NCBI GenBank assembly: GCA_038522945.1 | Contig: JBCBJV010000017.1 | Span: 13,470 to 77,469, forward strand | Direction of reading: 5' to 3' | Length of the DNA: 64,000 bases | Source: MED-G105 sp038522945 | Lineage (GTDB): Bacteria > Pseudomonadota > Alphaproteobacteria > Caulobacterales > Parvularculaceae | Shown: positions 9,027-17,871 of the stretch, piece after piece | Numbering within the stretch: the first letter of the stretch is position 1 | Layout of the letters: each line of letters starts with the position of its first letter | The notes under the pieces: generated by a model | The model's input: only the letters and a program-made list of their open reading frames with translations | Told to the model about the DNA's origin: nothing | Database searches by the model: none | Position numbers and translations under genes: made by a program

Positions 9027-9941
9027 ATGACTGAAGTAATGGGCGACCCTGGAAATGTACAGGCGCTGCATGCGCTGCTGCAATGGTACCGGACCGAAGG
9101 CATTTGTGATGTCGTCGGATCGACGCCAACCGTCTGGACCGAGCAAAAATACCCCGTGCCTGGACAGGGCGAGGTCAACGAGGCAGCTGCTGGTTTCGCT
9201 ACTGAAACGGGCTTGGAAGCAACTCCGTTCAGCGGATCAACATCGCCCTTTGACCCGCCAGCCACACCACGAAAATCATCCCGAAAGAGCCCCGCACCTG
9301 TCGCCCGGATTGAGCCTTCCGGTCTTCTACCCGCTGATGAAGCGATTGCAGAAGCAATGGCGATCGCGGCAACAGCCTCCTCGATCGAGGCTCTGGACCA
9401 GGCGGTCGCATCATTTGACCACTGCCCCCTGAAAAAGAGTGCGCGCTCGACCGTCTTTATCGATGGGACCGAGACCGGACCGTTGCTGGTAATCGGCGAA
9501 GCCCCCGGTCGAGACGAAGACCGGATCGGCAAGCCTTTTGTCGGGCGTGCCGGACAGCTACTTGATAAAATGCTTGCAGCCATCGGTTACGGGCGGGCCG
9601 ACAACACACTGATTTCAAATGTAATTTTCTGGCGGCCGCCCGGCAACCGCACGCCGACCCAAACGGAAATCGCCATTTGTCGCCCCTTTGTGGACAGGTT
9701 GATCGACTTGCACGATCCCAAAGCCATTCTCCTCGCCGGTGGTGCCCCCATGCAGGCGCTCCTTGGCATCACGGGCATCATGAGATCCCGTGGCAAATGG
9801 CAAGAGGTGAAAACCGCGTCCGGCAAAACGGTCCCGGCCCTGCCGATCTTCCACCCGGCATTCCTTTTGCGACAGCCTCAGCAAAAGCGACTGGCGTGGC
9901 AGGACCTGAAATCCATGGCCGCGCATTTAAGAGAGAGTTAA
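9027..9941 (+). CDS. Family 4-like uracil-DNA glycosylase
   Basis: 304 residues. These enzymes excise uracil from DNA to start base-excision repair. After a low-complexity N-terminal region of about 115 residues come the family motifs: VIGEAPGRDED (water-activating and uracil-binding loop), GKPFVGRAGQLLD, FWRPPGNRTPT and FHPAFLLRQPQQKR. Family 4 normally binds a 4Fe-4S cluster through four cysteines. Here only the Cys of HCPLKK and of IAICRPF are at the expected places, while the second position reads Lys and the third reads Trp (FWRPP). That pattern is, as I recall, shared by alphaproteobacterial relatives. An in-frame ATG 12 bases later is an alternative start. Confidence 0.88.
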   Translation: MTEVMGDPGNVQALHALLQWYRTEGICDVVGSTPTVWTEQKYPVPGQGEVNEAAAGFATETGLEATPFSGSTSPFDPPATPRKSSRKSPAPVARIEPSGLLPADEAIAEAMAIAATASSIEALDQAVASFDHCPLKKSARSTVFIDGTETGPLLVIGEAPGRDEDRIGKPFVGRAGQLLDKMLAAIGYGRADNTLISNVIFWRPPGNRTPTQTEIAICRPFVDRLIDLHDPKAILLAGGAPMQALLGITGIMRSRGKWQEVKTASGKTVPALPIFHPAFLLRQPQQKRLAWQDLKSMAAHLRES

Positions 9942-10117
9942 CAATGGTTTTCGTAATATTAAGCCATTGGAACAGATGCCGAGAGGGCAAGCGGTCGTGC
10001 CGCGTCGCCATCGAGGCAGACGACAACTGGAACCCGCGACCTGGCTCGCGGTCAGTGAACTGGCGGAAATCATTTGGGCGCGCCTTAAGTTGCGACGCGC
10101 GTGAGGAGACAAAATCG

Positions 10118-11947
10118 ATGGGGGGAATTCCGGTGGGGTCGTGTCCATTCACCAAGAGCCAAGCTTGTTCGACGAGTGTCGCACGCCGTGCCTTTACTTC
10201 CATTCAAGCAGTAATCGCCGCAATCGTTTTTACACTGATGGCTTCGTCAACCACGTTTGCGGCATCGACTGCAGGCGTTTCTGAATCAAGCCTTCCCGCT
10301 GCTCTGACCCAGAACGATATTGATCTCTACAAAGAGATCTTCAGCGTTCAGGAAAAAGGGGCATGGAAAAGCGCGGACAGCTTGATCGCCAAAATCGAAG
10401 ATCCGATCCTGATGGGGTATGTTCTGCACCAGCGCTTGATGCACCCGACTGCCTACAGATCGTCATTCTCCGAACTGAAAGAATGGATGGCCTATTATGC
10501 AGACCATCCTGAAATCGCCGTTGAGATCCACCGTCTCGCCCTGAAGCGTCGCCCCTCCCGCGCCCGCTCACCGGTGCGCCCCCATGTGCGCAAGTGGCGG
10601 CAAACGCCCCAAAAACCGCTGCATCCGGACCTTCTTGCTGACTATGACCGGACCAGCCGACCAACGCTCAATAGAATTGAAGGGCGCGTTCGGTATCTGG
10701 CCCGGAAGAAACAGGCGCTCAAAGCCTACAAGGAAATCCAGCGACACTTGCGTGCACGGACGATTACAGAACGCCAGTTCGACCGCATGAAAAGTTGGAT
10801 CGCTGCCAGCCTTTACTATCAGGGCTATATCGACAAAGCGAAAAGCCTTGCCGTGGAAGCAGCAAACCGAAATGGATCCAGCGCAGTTCTTGCCCAATGG
10901 ATCGCCGGGCTTATCGCCTTTCGCGAAAATGATCGAGAGACCGCTTTTACTTACTTCAACGAAATGGCCGGTAATCCGCACCAGGAAGATGACCTGCGGT
11001 CTGCAGCTGGTTTCTGGGCCGCCCGCGCCGCGTTGGCCACGCAAAAAACCGATGCCATTGTTGGAAACCTTGAAATTGCCGCGGCATTTCCCTTTACATT
11101 CTACGGCCAACTCGCCCTGTCCCAACTGGGTCAGCGGTTCGATGTGGATTGGTCACAGCCCATGGTGACAGAAGATGGCTTGGCTCAATTGCTGGAGGCA
11201 GCGCCAAGAGTCCGCCGCGCCATTGCCCTCGCAGAAATAGGACGCAAAGAGGATGCCGACCGGGAGCTGCGCTGGATCAACGGAGCCATTGAACCTCACC
11301 TCGACTACGACTTGCTCGCGGTCGCCGCGGCGCTCGATTTGCCGGCAGCACAAATAGACATCGCCCTGAATGGCGATGCTGCCTACCTCGCCCCAGGGCT
11401 TTTCCCGATCCCCGATTATCAGCCTGCCAATGGGTTTGAAACGGACCGTGCCCTGATTTATGCGCTTATGCGCCAGGAATCGAAATTCAAAACCGAGGCG
11501 ACGAGCCGCGTGGGCGCCGCCGGCCTCATGCAGCTTATGCCACGGACGGCGTCTTTCATCGCCCGGGACCGTTCCCTGCGCACACGGAAAGGCCGGGAAA
11601 AACTCTATGACCCCGGCTATAATCTTCAGATCGGACAACGCTACGTCAATCATTTGATCGAAACGAGTGCCAATGGCGATCTCTTTTCCATGGCCGTTGC
11701 TTATAACGGAGGTCCGGGGAACCTGCGGCGCTGGAAACGGGCAACGCAGATTGAAGATCCACTGCTTTTTATCGAGAGCATCCCGAATACGGAAAGTCGG
11801 GATTTCGTGGAAAAAGTGCTGACCAATTTCTGGGTGTATCGCGCCAGGCTTGGTCAGGCGACGCCGACACGGGACCGCGTGGCTGCGGGAGAATTGCCCC
11901 TCTATGAGGCTCTTGATCAAGCTCTGGATAGCGACGCGGACTTGTAG
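10118..11947 (+). CDS. slt: Soluble lytic murein transglycosylase
   Basis: 609 residues from the ATG at 10118, chosen because GAGGAGAC precedes it. The frame is open back to 9677, but that stretch overlaps the glycosylase gene. The enzyme cleaves peptidoglycan glycan strands to 1,6-anhydro products in the periplasm. A basic n-region (VARRAF) and hydrophobic IQAVIAAIVFTLMASS end in a TTFA-A cleavage site. A long helical superhelix follows. The GH23 catalytic domain carries LMRQESKF with catalytic Glu454, then GAAGLMQLMPRTA and MAVAYNGGPGN. The gene converges on tadC, so proximity to the pilus locus may reflect envelope remodelling or chance. Confidence 0.93.
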   Translation: MGGIPVGSCPFTKSQACSTSVARRAFTSIQAVIAAIVFTLMASSTTFAASTAGVSESSLPAALTQNDIDLYKEIFSVQEKGAWKSADSLIAKIEDPILMGYVLHQRLMHPTAYRSSFSELKEWMAYYADHPEIAVEIHRLALKRRPSRARSPVRPHVRKWRQTPQKPLHPDLLADYDRTSRPTLNRIEGRVRYLARKKQALKAYKEIQRHLRARTITERQFDRMKSWIAASLYYQGYIDKAKSLAVEAANRNGSSAVLAQWIAGLIAFRENDRETAFTYFNEMAGNPHQEDDLRSAAGFWAARAALATQKTDAIVGNLEIAAAFPFTFYGQLALSQLGQRFDVDWSQPMVTEDGLAQLLEAAPRVRRAIALAEIGRKEDADRELRWINGAIEPHLDYDLLAVAAALDLPAAQIDIALNGDAAYLAPGLFPIPDYQPANGFETDRALIYALMRQESKFKTEATSRVGAAGLMQLMPRTASFIARDRSLRTRKGREKLYDPGYNLQIGQRYVNHLIETSANGDLFSMAVAYNGGPGNLRRWKRATQIEDPLLFIESIPNTESRDFVEKVLTNFWVYRARLGQATPTRDRVAAGELPLYEALDQALDSDADL

Positions 11948-11983
11948 GCGAAAACCGGAGTGAAGCTCGCCTAAGGTGCGCGC

Positions 11984-12964
11984 CTACTCCACGCCCATGA
12001 CGCCCAGAACCGCAGGCCCGAGGATCACGGCGAACAGAACAGGCAGGAAGAAGCCGATCATCGGTACGGTGAGTTTTGGTGGCAGGGCTGCCGCTTTTTT
12101 CTCTGCTTCCTGCATGCGCATTTCCCGGCTTTCTTCAGCCAGAACCCGAAGCGACTGGCCGAGCGGCGTTCCGTATTTTTCCGACTGAACAAGGGCCGTC
12201 GTGACCGCTTTCACGACGTCCAGGCCGGTTCGGTCGGCAAGATTCTGGTAGGCCATACGGCGCTCCTGGAGATAGGACAGTTCCGCAACGGTAAGCGCAA
12301 ACTCTTCGGCAAGTTCAGGAGAGCCTGAGGCAATCTCAGCGGACACTTTCTGAAAGGCGGCCTCAATCGACATGCCTGCTTCCACACAAATCAGCAGCAA
12401 ATCGAGGCCATCTGGCCAGCCGAGTGTGATCAGCTGCTGCCGCTTAGACTTTGCATTCTTGATATAGACCCCGGGCAAGTAGGTACCGGCAAAAAAGCCA
12501 AACAATACGGCCAGAAGCCGACCAAAACTGTCGAGCTCCCCACCATTAAATCCGTATACCCAGATCCCCACACCGATCGCAGAGACGAACGGCATGCCGA
12601 TCCGCGCCGCCATGAAGACAAAGACAGGTTTTTGCCCGCGGAAGCCAGCTTGCATCAGCGTCTTTCGCGCTTCATCGGCGTCAAAAACTTCAAACAATTT
12701 CAGGTTTTCAACGATCCGGCGCAGCGCCCCTTGGGCAGATGCCGATCTCAGCGATGCGTTGTTTCCGGCTCTTTTGGCGAATGAATCCCGCTGTTGCTGG
12801 CGCAGACGTTCACGATAATCGTTCACACCTTTCATGCGTTCCGCAAGACGGTCTTTTACCAGGAATGGTTCCACCAGCGTGTAGACAGTGCCGATCGCTG
12901 CCAATGCAACAAGCAGCGAAACCTGGAAGTCACGGTCTGTAACTAGCTCTATAAAGCCGCCCAT
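11984..12964 (-). CDS. tadC: Tad pilus inner-membrane platform protein TadC
   Basis: 326 residues with a T2SS-F (GspF-like) domain. It starts with a single span (residues about 10-30), then a soluble basic region with LRQQQRDSF. A pair of central spans follows, then the conserved helical domain GWPDGLDLLLICVEAGMSIEAAF, and it ends in a hydrophobic span (MIGFFLPVLFAVILGPA). TadC and TadB form the inner-membrane platform that works with the CpaF ATPase to add Flp pilin. It is the last gene of the locus in this window, 8 bases after tadB. No tadD, tadE, tadF or tadG follows it. Confidence 0.92.
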   Translation of the reverse strand: MGGFIELVTDRDFQVSLLVALAAIGTVYTLVEPFLVKDRLAERMKGVNDYRERLRQQQRDSFAKRAGNNASLRSASAQGALRRIVENLKLFEVFDADEARKTLMQAGFRGQKPVFVFMAARIGMPFVSAIGVGIWVYGFNGGELDSFGRLLAVLFGFFAGTYLPGVYIKNAKSKRQQLITLGWPDGLDLLLICVEAGMSIEAAFQKVSAEIASGSPELAEEFALTVAELSYLQERRMAYQNLADRTGLDVVKAVTTALVQSEKYGTPLGQSLRVLAEESREMRMQEAEKKAAALPPKLTVPMIGFFLPVLFAVILGPAVLGVMGVE

Positions 12965-12972
12965 TTTTCCGC

Positions 12973-13965
12973 CTACACCTTAATCTGAGTCATCTTCTTC
13001 ATGACCACAATGCCGGTGGTCATCCAAACGCCAGCACCCAAGAGGATAAAGTTCCCCTCTGGCGTTAGAAACAACGGATCGAGATAATCCGGCGCCGACA
13101 TTTTCACCGACCCCATAACAAGGAAAGGCAGGGCACCAATAATCATGGCTGATGCTTTTGCTTCCGCGGACAGGGCCTTGATCTTACCTTCCATGAGCTT
13201 GCGCCCACGAAGCACGCCCGCAAGGTTGCCAAGTGCTTCAGCGAGGTTACCACCGGTCTTTTGCTGGATCATCAGAACGATCCCGAAAAAGCGAACCTCC
13301 TGAAGGGGCATCCGGTCAAACATCCGATCAAGCGACTGGTCAAGTGAAAGACCGATACGCTGACCTTCTGTCAGCTGATCAAACTCTTCACTCACAGGCG
13401 CAGGCGCTTCCTTCGCGATAATCTTCAAGCATTCGTTCACCGGCAAACCGGACTTCACGCCACGCACAATAACGTCAATCGCATTGGAAAATTCGTTAGC
13501 AAACTTTTTCTGACGGCGTCCGATGGCAAACCCGATGAACCAGCGCGGCACACCAAGTCCGCCCACAAAAAAGAGCCCTGCGGTGACCACAAGTTTCTGC
13601 CCGGAGATAAGACCGATTAAGGCGAACACCACCGCGCAGACAACCGAGCCAATGTAAAACTGAGACGTTGTGATATCGAGACCGGCCCGCTCAAATTGCT
13701 TTTCAAGCGAGACACGCTCTTTCTTTTTGTTTTTAGCGGTTTGCTCATCGACTTTGGAGAGCGCCTCGTTCACTCGCCGACGGCGTTCCTTCTGGACGGT
13801 ATCGGTCGCGCTGGCGTTCGCTGCGCCCTTTGCGTTTTTGCGTGTTTCAATGGTTTGCAAACGCTTTTTGGTTTTGTCCTTTTCTGACGATCCTGCAAAC
13901 GTCAATCCAAGGGCCAGAACCGCAAAGACAATCAGACCAATAATGATGAGAGACTGCTGTTCCAT
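12973..13965 (-). CDS. tadB: Tad pilus inner-membrane platform protein TadB
   Basis: 330 residues, paralogous in layout to tadC. It has an N-terminal span (IIIGLIVFAVLALGLTFAG), a long charged cytoplasmic segment rich in Lys and Arg (about 30-95), two central spans, and the T2SS-F core with DVIVRGVKSGLPVNECL and FFGIVLMIQQKTGGNLAEAL. It ends in hydrophobic segments near 280-325. Position directly after the CpaF ATPase distinguishes it as TadB rather than TadC. The gaps on both sides are only 8 bases, so it is co-transcribed. Confidence 0.92.
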   Translation of the reverse strand: MEQQSLIIIGLIVFAVLALGLTFAGSSEKDKTKKRLQTIETRKNAKGAANASATDTVQKERRRRVNEALSKVDEQTAKNKKKERVSLEKQFERAGLDITTSQFYIGSVVCAVVFALIGLISGQKLVVTAGLFFVGGLGVPRWFIGFAIGRRQKKFANEFSNAIDVIVRGVKSGLPVNECLKIIAKEAPAPVSEEFDQLTEGQRIGLSLDQSLDRMFDRMPLQEVRFFGIVLMIQQKTGGNLAEALGNLAGVLRGRKLMEGKIKALSAEAKASAMIIGALPFLVMGSVKMSAPDYLDPLFLTPEGNFILLGAGVWMTTGIVVMKKMTQIKV

Positions 13966-13973
13966 AGGGTCAA

Positions 13974-15446
13974 TTAATCCGCTGCAGCGTCGAGGGCTTC
14001 TGCCAGATCCTGATCACGGCCATAGTACTTCGCACGGTCCCAGAAAGCTGGGCGGGCAATACCAGTAGACTTATGGACGCCAACAATTTTGCCGTCCGCA
14101 TCTTCGCCGCTCATGTCATAGACAAAAAGATCCTGGGTGATGATGGTATCACCCTCCGTCCCCAGAACTTCTGTCACATGGGTAATTCGGCGCGAACCAT
14201 CCCGAAGCCGGGCCGCCTGGATGATAACATCGATCGACCCAACAATCATCTCTCGGATCGTTTTTGACGGTAGGTTATACCCACCCATGGTGATCATGGA
14301 CTCAACCCGCTGCAAGGCTTCTCGCGGTGAGTTGGCGTGGAGCGTACCCATGGAGCCGTCGTGACCGGTGTTCATGGCCTGAAGCAAGTCGAACGCTTCC
14401 GGGCCACGAACCTCACCAACGATAATCCGTTCAGGACGCATCCGCAGACAGTTCTTAACAAGGTCCCGCATGGTTACCTCGCCTTGCCCTTCGAGGTTTG
14501 GCGGACGCGTTTCAAGACGCACAACATGAGGCTGCTGTAGTTGAAGTTCGGCGGCGTCTTCACAGGTGATGACCCGCTCGTCTTCTTCGATGAAGCCGGT
14601 CATGCAGTTCAAGAGCGTGGTCTTACCGGAACCGGTACCGCCGGAGATCAGTGTATTGATCCGGCAGCTGCCGACAATCTCAAGGACCTTGGCCCCTTCC
14701 GGCGAAATCGACTTGAAGTTGACGAGGTCCGTCATCTTCAGTTTGTCTTTTTTAAATTTCCGGATGGTGAGTGCAGCGCCATCAATCGAAAGCGGCGGGG
14801 CAATAACGTTCACACGAGACCCGTCAGGCAAACGCGCGTCACAAATGGGACTTGATTCATCGACGCGACGGCCGACCTGGCTCACGATTCGCTGACAGAT
14901 ATTCATGAGCTGGGCGTTGTCGCGGAATCGAACATTCGTCAGCTGAATTTTACCGCCAACTTCGATGAACACCCGGCTTGCACCGTTGACCATGATATCG
15001 GCGATGTCGTCACGGGCAAGCAACGGCTCCAGTGGGCCATAACCCAAAACGTCGTTACAGATATCCTGCAGCAGGGCTTCCTGCTCAGCGATCGACATCT
15101 GAACGTTCTTGATCGAGATGATTTCGTTGACGATATCACGAATCTCTTCGCCGGCCGCCTCAGTATCGAGTTGCGCCAACTGCGAGAGGTCGATGGTGTC
15201 GATCAACGCATTGAAAATTTGCGTTTTTGTCTGGAAATACTCGTCCGTTCGCCCACCAATCTCAACTGGTTGGGCCGCCGAGACCGCTTTTGGTTCAGCC
15301 ACGCGCGGGGGGATCGGCGCGCTTTCTTTTGCTTTTTTTGGCTCTGGCTTCGCAGCCGGCTTCGCCGCAGGTTTTGGCTGCGGTTCGGGTTTTTTAGCGG
15401 CTGGCTGCGGCGCGGCGCCGACTTCTGCTGTCCTGCGTCCAAACAT
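13974..15446 (-). CDS. cpaF: Tad pilus assembly ATPase CpaF/TadA
   Basis: 490 residues, a secretion-type hexameric ATPase that powers Flp pilus assembly. The first 60 residues are a Pro/Ala/Lys-rich linker (PQPKPAAKPAAKPEPKK). The N-terminal domain includes LGYGPLEPLLARDDIADIMV. Walker A is GGTGSGKT at 269-276, the Asp box region carries CEDAAELQL, Walker B is RIIVGEVRGPEAFDLL, and the His box is MGTLHANSPREAL. The protein is cytoplasmic and docks on TadB/TadC, which are encoded directly downstream. Confidence 0.96.
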   Translation of the reverse strand: MFGRRTAEVGAAPQPAAKKPEPQPKPAAKPAAKPEPKKAKESAPIPPRVAEPKAVSAAQPVEIGGRTDEYFQTKTQIFNALIDTIDLSQLAQLDTEAAGEEIRDIVNEIISIKNVQMSIAEQEALLQDICNDVLGYGPLEPLLARDDIADIMVNGASRVFIEVGGKIQLTNVRFRDNAQLMNICQRIVSQVGRRVDESSPICDARLPDGSRVNVIAPPLSIDGAALTIRKFKKDKLKMTDLVNFKSISPEGAKVLEIVGSCRINTLISGGTGSGKTTLLNCMTGFIEEDERVITCEDAAELQLQQPHVVRLETRPPNLEGQGEVTMRDLVKNCLRMRPERIIVGEVRGPEAFDLLQAMNTGHDGSMGTLHANSPREALQRVESMITMGGYNLPSKTIREMIVGSIDVIIQAARLRDGSRRITHVTEVLGTEGDTIITQDLFVYDMSGEDADGKIVGVHKSTGIARPAFWDRAKYYGRDQDLAEALDAAAD

Positions 15447-15454
15447 GGGTCAAC

Positions 15455-17143
15455 TTACTTCTTTTTGAAAAGTTCGCGAATATCGAAACGGCTTTTTTTG
15501 CTGATCGCATCGGATTTGCCGAGCACGTGCTGGGTAAGTTCGCGCAACTGCTGTGCTGTTTTCGTCTTTGTACCCACTTCCGTGATCGGCGCGGCATTCG
15601 TCGATGCAGTGTGGAAGAGCTGAGGCTCCCAAGGGAACACGGCAACAGGCTCTAGCCCAACATGTTCAACATATTGCTCTGGCTGCACAGACGACAACTT
15701 TGCTTCAAATTGGTTGATCACCAGCATCGGTGGGTTATCGTTTGGACGGGCACCGGAAATGATATCAATCAGGTTTTTAGTGTTCCGGAAGGCCGCAAGG
15801 TCTGATGTTGCAGTAATGACGATTTCATCTGCTGTCTGAAGAAGCCGCTTAGACCAGCTTGTCCAGACATGGGGCACATCGATCACGATCGTCGGCGCTG
15901 CGCCGCGGACCACGTCGATGACCGTCTCAAAGGCCTGGTCGTCGAGGTCATAGTCTCTGTCCAGAAGGTTCGGCGCCGTAAAGAGGCTGAGCCGTTCGGT
16001 ATGCTTTTGCAGCAACCGATCCAGAAGGACGTCGTCGAGACGCTCTGGCGACGCGAGGGCCTCAATCAGGCCGGACGTCGGGTCCTGCTCAAAATCAAGG
16101 CTGGCCGTCCCGAATGGCAGGTCAAGGTCGAGAATGACGGTATCGCTCTCATATTCCTCGGCAGCACACCAGGCAACGTTATGGGCAAGGGTAGACGAGC
16201 CGACACCGCCGCGCGCGCCAACGAACGCAATCGTTCTGCCGATTGGTGGGGCGGATGGGTCGACATAAAGATTGGCGATCGACTTAATGATCTGCAGCGG
16301 CGAGCGCGGACGCACGATGTAATCGCTCACGCCTTGGCGCATCAGCTCACGGTACAGAGCAATATCATTGACCCGGCCGATAATGACGACCTTAGTGGAC
16401 GGATCACAAACCTCGGCAAGTTCACCAAGGCGCGCCAGGAGGCCAGCGCCCGCTTCGGTGGTCTCCACAATAACGAGGTTTGGTGTTGCTGTGGTCTGGA
16501 AATGATCAACCGCTTTTGAAACACCCCCCATGTGCATGGTCAGGTGCGTTTTCGTTAACCGGCGGTCGACTGCTGCCCGTTCCAACAGTGTAGAGATTTC
16601 AGGTGACTCACAAAACGCGTGGATCGAAATACGCGGCACTGGGCGATGGTCTTCGGTTTCGTCTTCGTACTCGCCGAGTTCTTCGCCTTCATCATAATCG
16701 TTTGCGGAAACAACCGCACCGGCGCTGGCAACAACCGCATTCGCCGTTGAGCTTTCCTCACTTTCAGTGGTCTCAGGCTCAGGCGAGACACTCTCGCCGA
16801 AGAAGTCTTCTTCCTCCGCGCCTTTGTCTTCCAGAGGAATGACGTTTTCTTCTTCTTCGGCAAACCCCTCATCGACAGCCAGGTCTTCGTCTTCGAGGGA
16901 ATCCAGATCGAAGTCTTCAGCAAGAAGGTCTTCATCGGAGAAATCCTCCTCGCCAAGGGCGGCGAGTTCTTCATCCGATAGCTCTTCGTCCAGCCATGCG
17001 TCTTCCTCAAGACTGCCGGACGCTGCGTAGCTCACTTCCGCTTTGACGACGGGTCCCCCATCAGCGCTAAGGCTGGCGGCCGCATTCGCTGCGCCGATTT
17101 CATCCTCGGCATTATCGACGACCTTTTTAAGTGCCTTGCTCAT
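15455..17143 (-). CDS. cpaE: Tad pilus localisation protein CpaE/TadZ
   Basis: 562 residues from the ATG at 17143; the alternative ATG two codons upstream directly abuts the GAGGAG ribosome site, so the later one is favoured. The order is: a strongly acidic low-complexity region (about residues 45-165, dominated by Glu and Asp), a receiver-like fold without the usual phosphorylation site being obvious (171-295), and a MinD/ParA-type ATPase with GARGGVGSSTLAHN (about 309 onwards) and ILDLDLPFG. CpaE/TadZ marks the pole where the pilus machine assembles. The deviant Walker A, with Ser-Ser in place of Lys-Thr, is common in this family. The acidic region is unusually long. Confidence 0.93.
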   Translation of the reverse strand: MSKALKKVVDNAEDEIGAANAAASLSADGGPVVKAEVSYAASGSLEEDAWLDEELSDEELAALGEEDFSDEDLLAEDFDLDSLEDEDLAVDEGFAEEEENVIPLEDKGAEEEDFFGESVSPEPETTESEESSTANAVVASAGAVVSANDYDEGEELGEYEDETEDHRPVPRISIHAFCESPEISTLLERAAVDRRLTKTHLTMHMGGVSKAVDHFQTTATPNLVIVETTEAGAGLLARLGELAEVCDPSTKVVIIGRVNDIALYRELMRQGVSDYIVRPRSPLQIIKSIANLYVDPSAPPIGRTIAFVGARGGVGSSTLAHNVAWCAAEEYESDTVILDLDLPFGTASLDFEQDPTSGLIEALASPERLDDVLLDRLLQKHTERLSLFTAPNLLDRDYDLDDQAFETVIDVVRGAAPTIVIDVPHVWTSWSKRLLQTADEIVITATSDLAAFRNTKNLIDIISGARPNDNPPMLVINQFEAKLSSVQPEQYVEHVGLEPVAVFPWEPQLFHTASTNAAPITEVGTKTKTAQQLRELTQHVLGKSDAISKKSRFDIRELFKKK

Positions 17144-17186
17144 CACCATCTCCTCAGGTCAGCGCAACCGGCGACCCTTATTTTCC

Positions 17187-17855
17187 TTAGTTGCCCGTAT
17201 CCGCTTCGATCAGACCGTCACGTTCTGTTGAAGTGACGGTACCCGCCCTGTACTTCTCAACACCCAGAATACGGAACTCAGAATCTGGATCAGTCATATC
17301 AGGCGGGGCAATCAGATCCCGCGGATCTGCAATCATTGCCGCAAGATTATTCTGTGTACTGCACCCAAAATTTGGTGAGCGAAGATTCCGGCTGTCCCGG
17401 TCTTGCAGGCCGTTCCACAAGCCACACGCACTTGGGGTTGCCACATAGTGTGTATACGATAGAATAAGGTCACCAGTGGCGCTCTGGCCAGGGACGTAAT
17501 TTGCAGCTGACAATTGGGCTGGGGAAATACCTGCCTCAACCAGCGTTTGCTTAATTTGGCCGGCCTGTACAGCTGACGCGCTTTCGCTACCAGCCGGAGC
17601 TGTAATTGTCAGAGGACCGTGACCGTTCTTAAGGTATGCCCCAGCAAAAGCTCTCAGCCTGGCACGATCGATACTCGTCAGAGCTTCGCCACCCACCTTC
17701 GGTGCCATAGTCATGGTGATGACCTGGCTATCGACAGTGATCGGGTGAGCTTGCTCGATCGACTCTGCGTGATGGGCCTGATTAAACTTGGTGGCACAAC
17801 CGGTCGCAACACTCGTCACCAGGGCAATCGTTAAAACTTGTTTCAATGAAGTCAT
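17187..17855 (-). CDS. cpaD: Tad pilus lipoprotein CpaD
   Basis: About 222 residues. The start at 17855 has GGTGA at good spacing; ATG at 17867 is the alternative. MTSLKQVLTIALVTSVATGCATKF is a lipoprotein signal with the acylated Cys in VATGC. The body contains a segment like an OmpA/CpaD peptidoglycan-associated fold (LRAFAGAYLKNGHGPLTITAPAGS) and the family signature CGLWNGLQ followed by RNLRSPNFGCSTQNNLAAMIADPRDLI. In Tad systems CpaD helps the secretin reach or stay in the outer membrane. It follows cpaC by 16 bases and precedes cpaE. Confidence 0.9.
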   Translation of the reverse strand: MTSLKQVLTIALVTSVATGCATKFNQAHHAESIEQAHPITVDSQVITMTMAPKVGGEALTSIDRARLRAFAGAYLKNGHGPLTITAPAGSESASAVQAGQIKQTLVEAGISPAQLSAANYVPGQSATGDLILSYTHYVATPSACGLWNGLQDRDSRNLRSPNFGCSTQNNLAAMIADPRDLIAPPDMTDPDSEFRILGVEKYRAGTVTSTERDGLIEADTGN

Positions 17856-17871
17856 TTTCGTCACCATTCGC

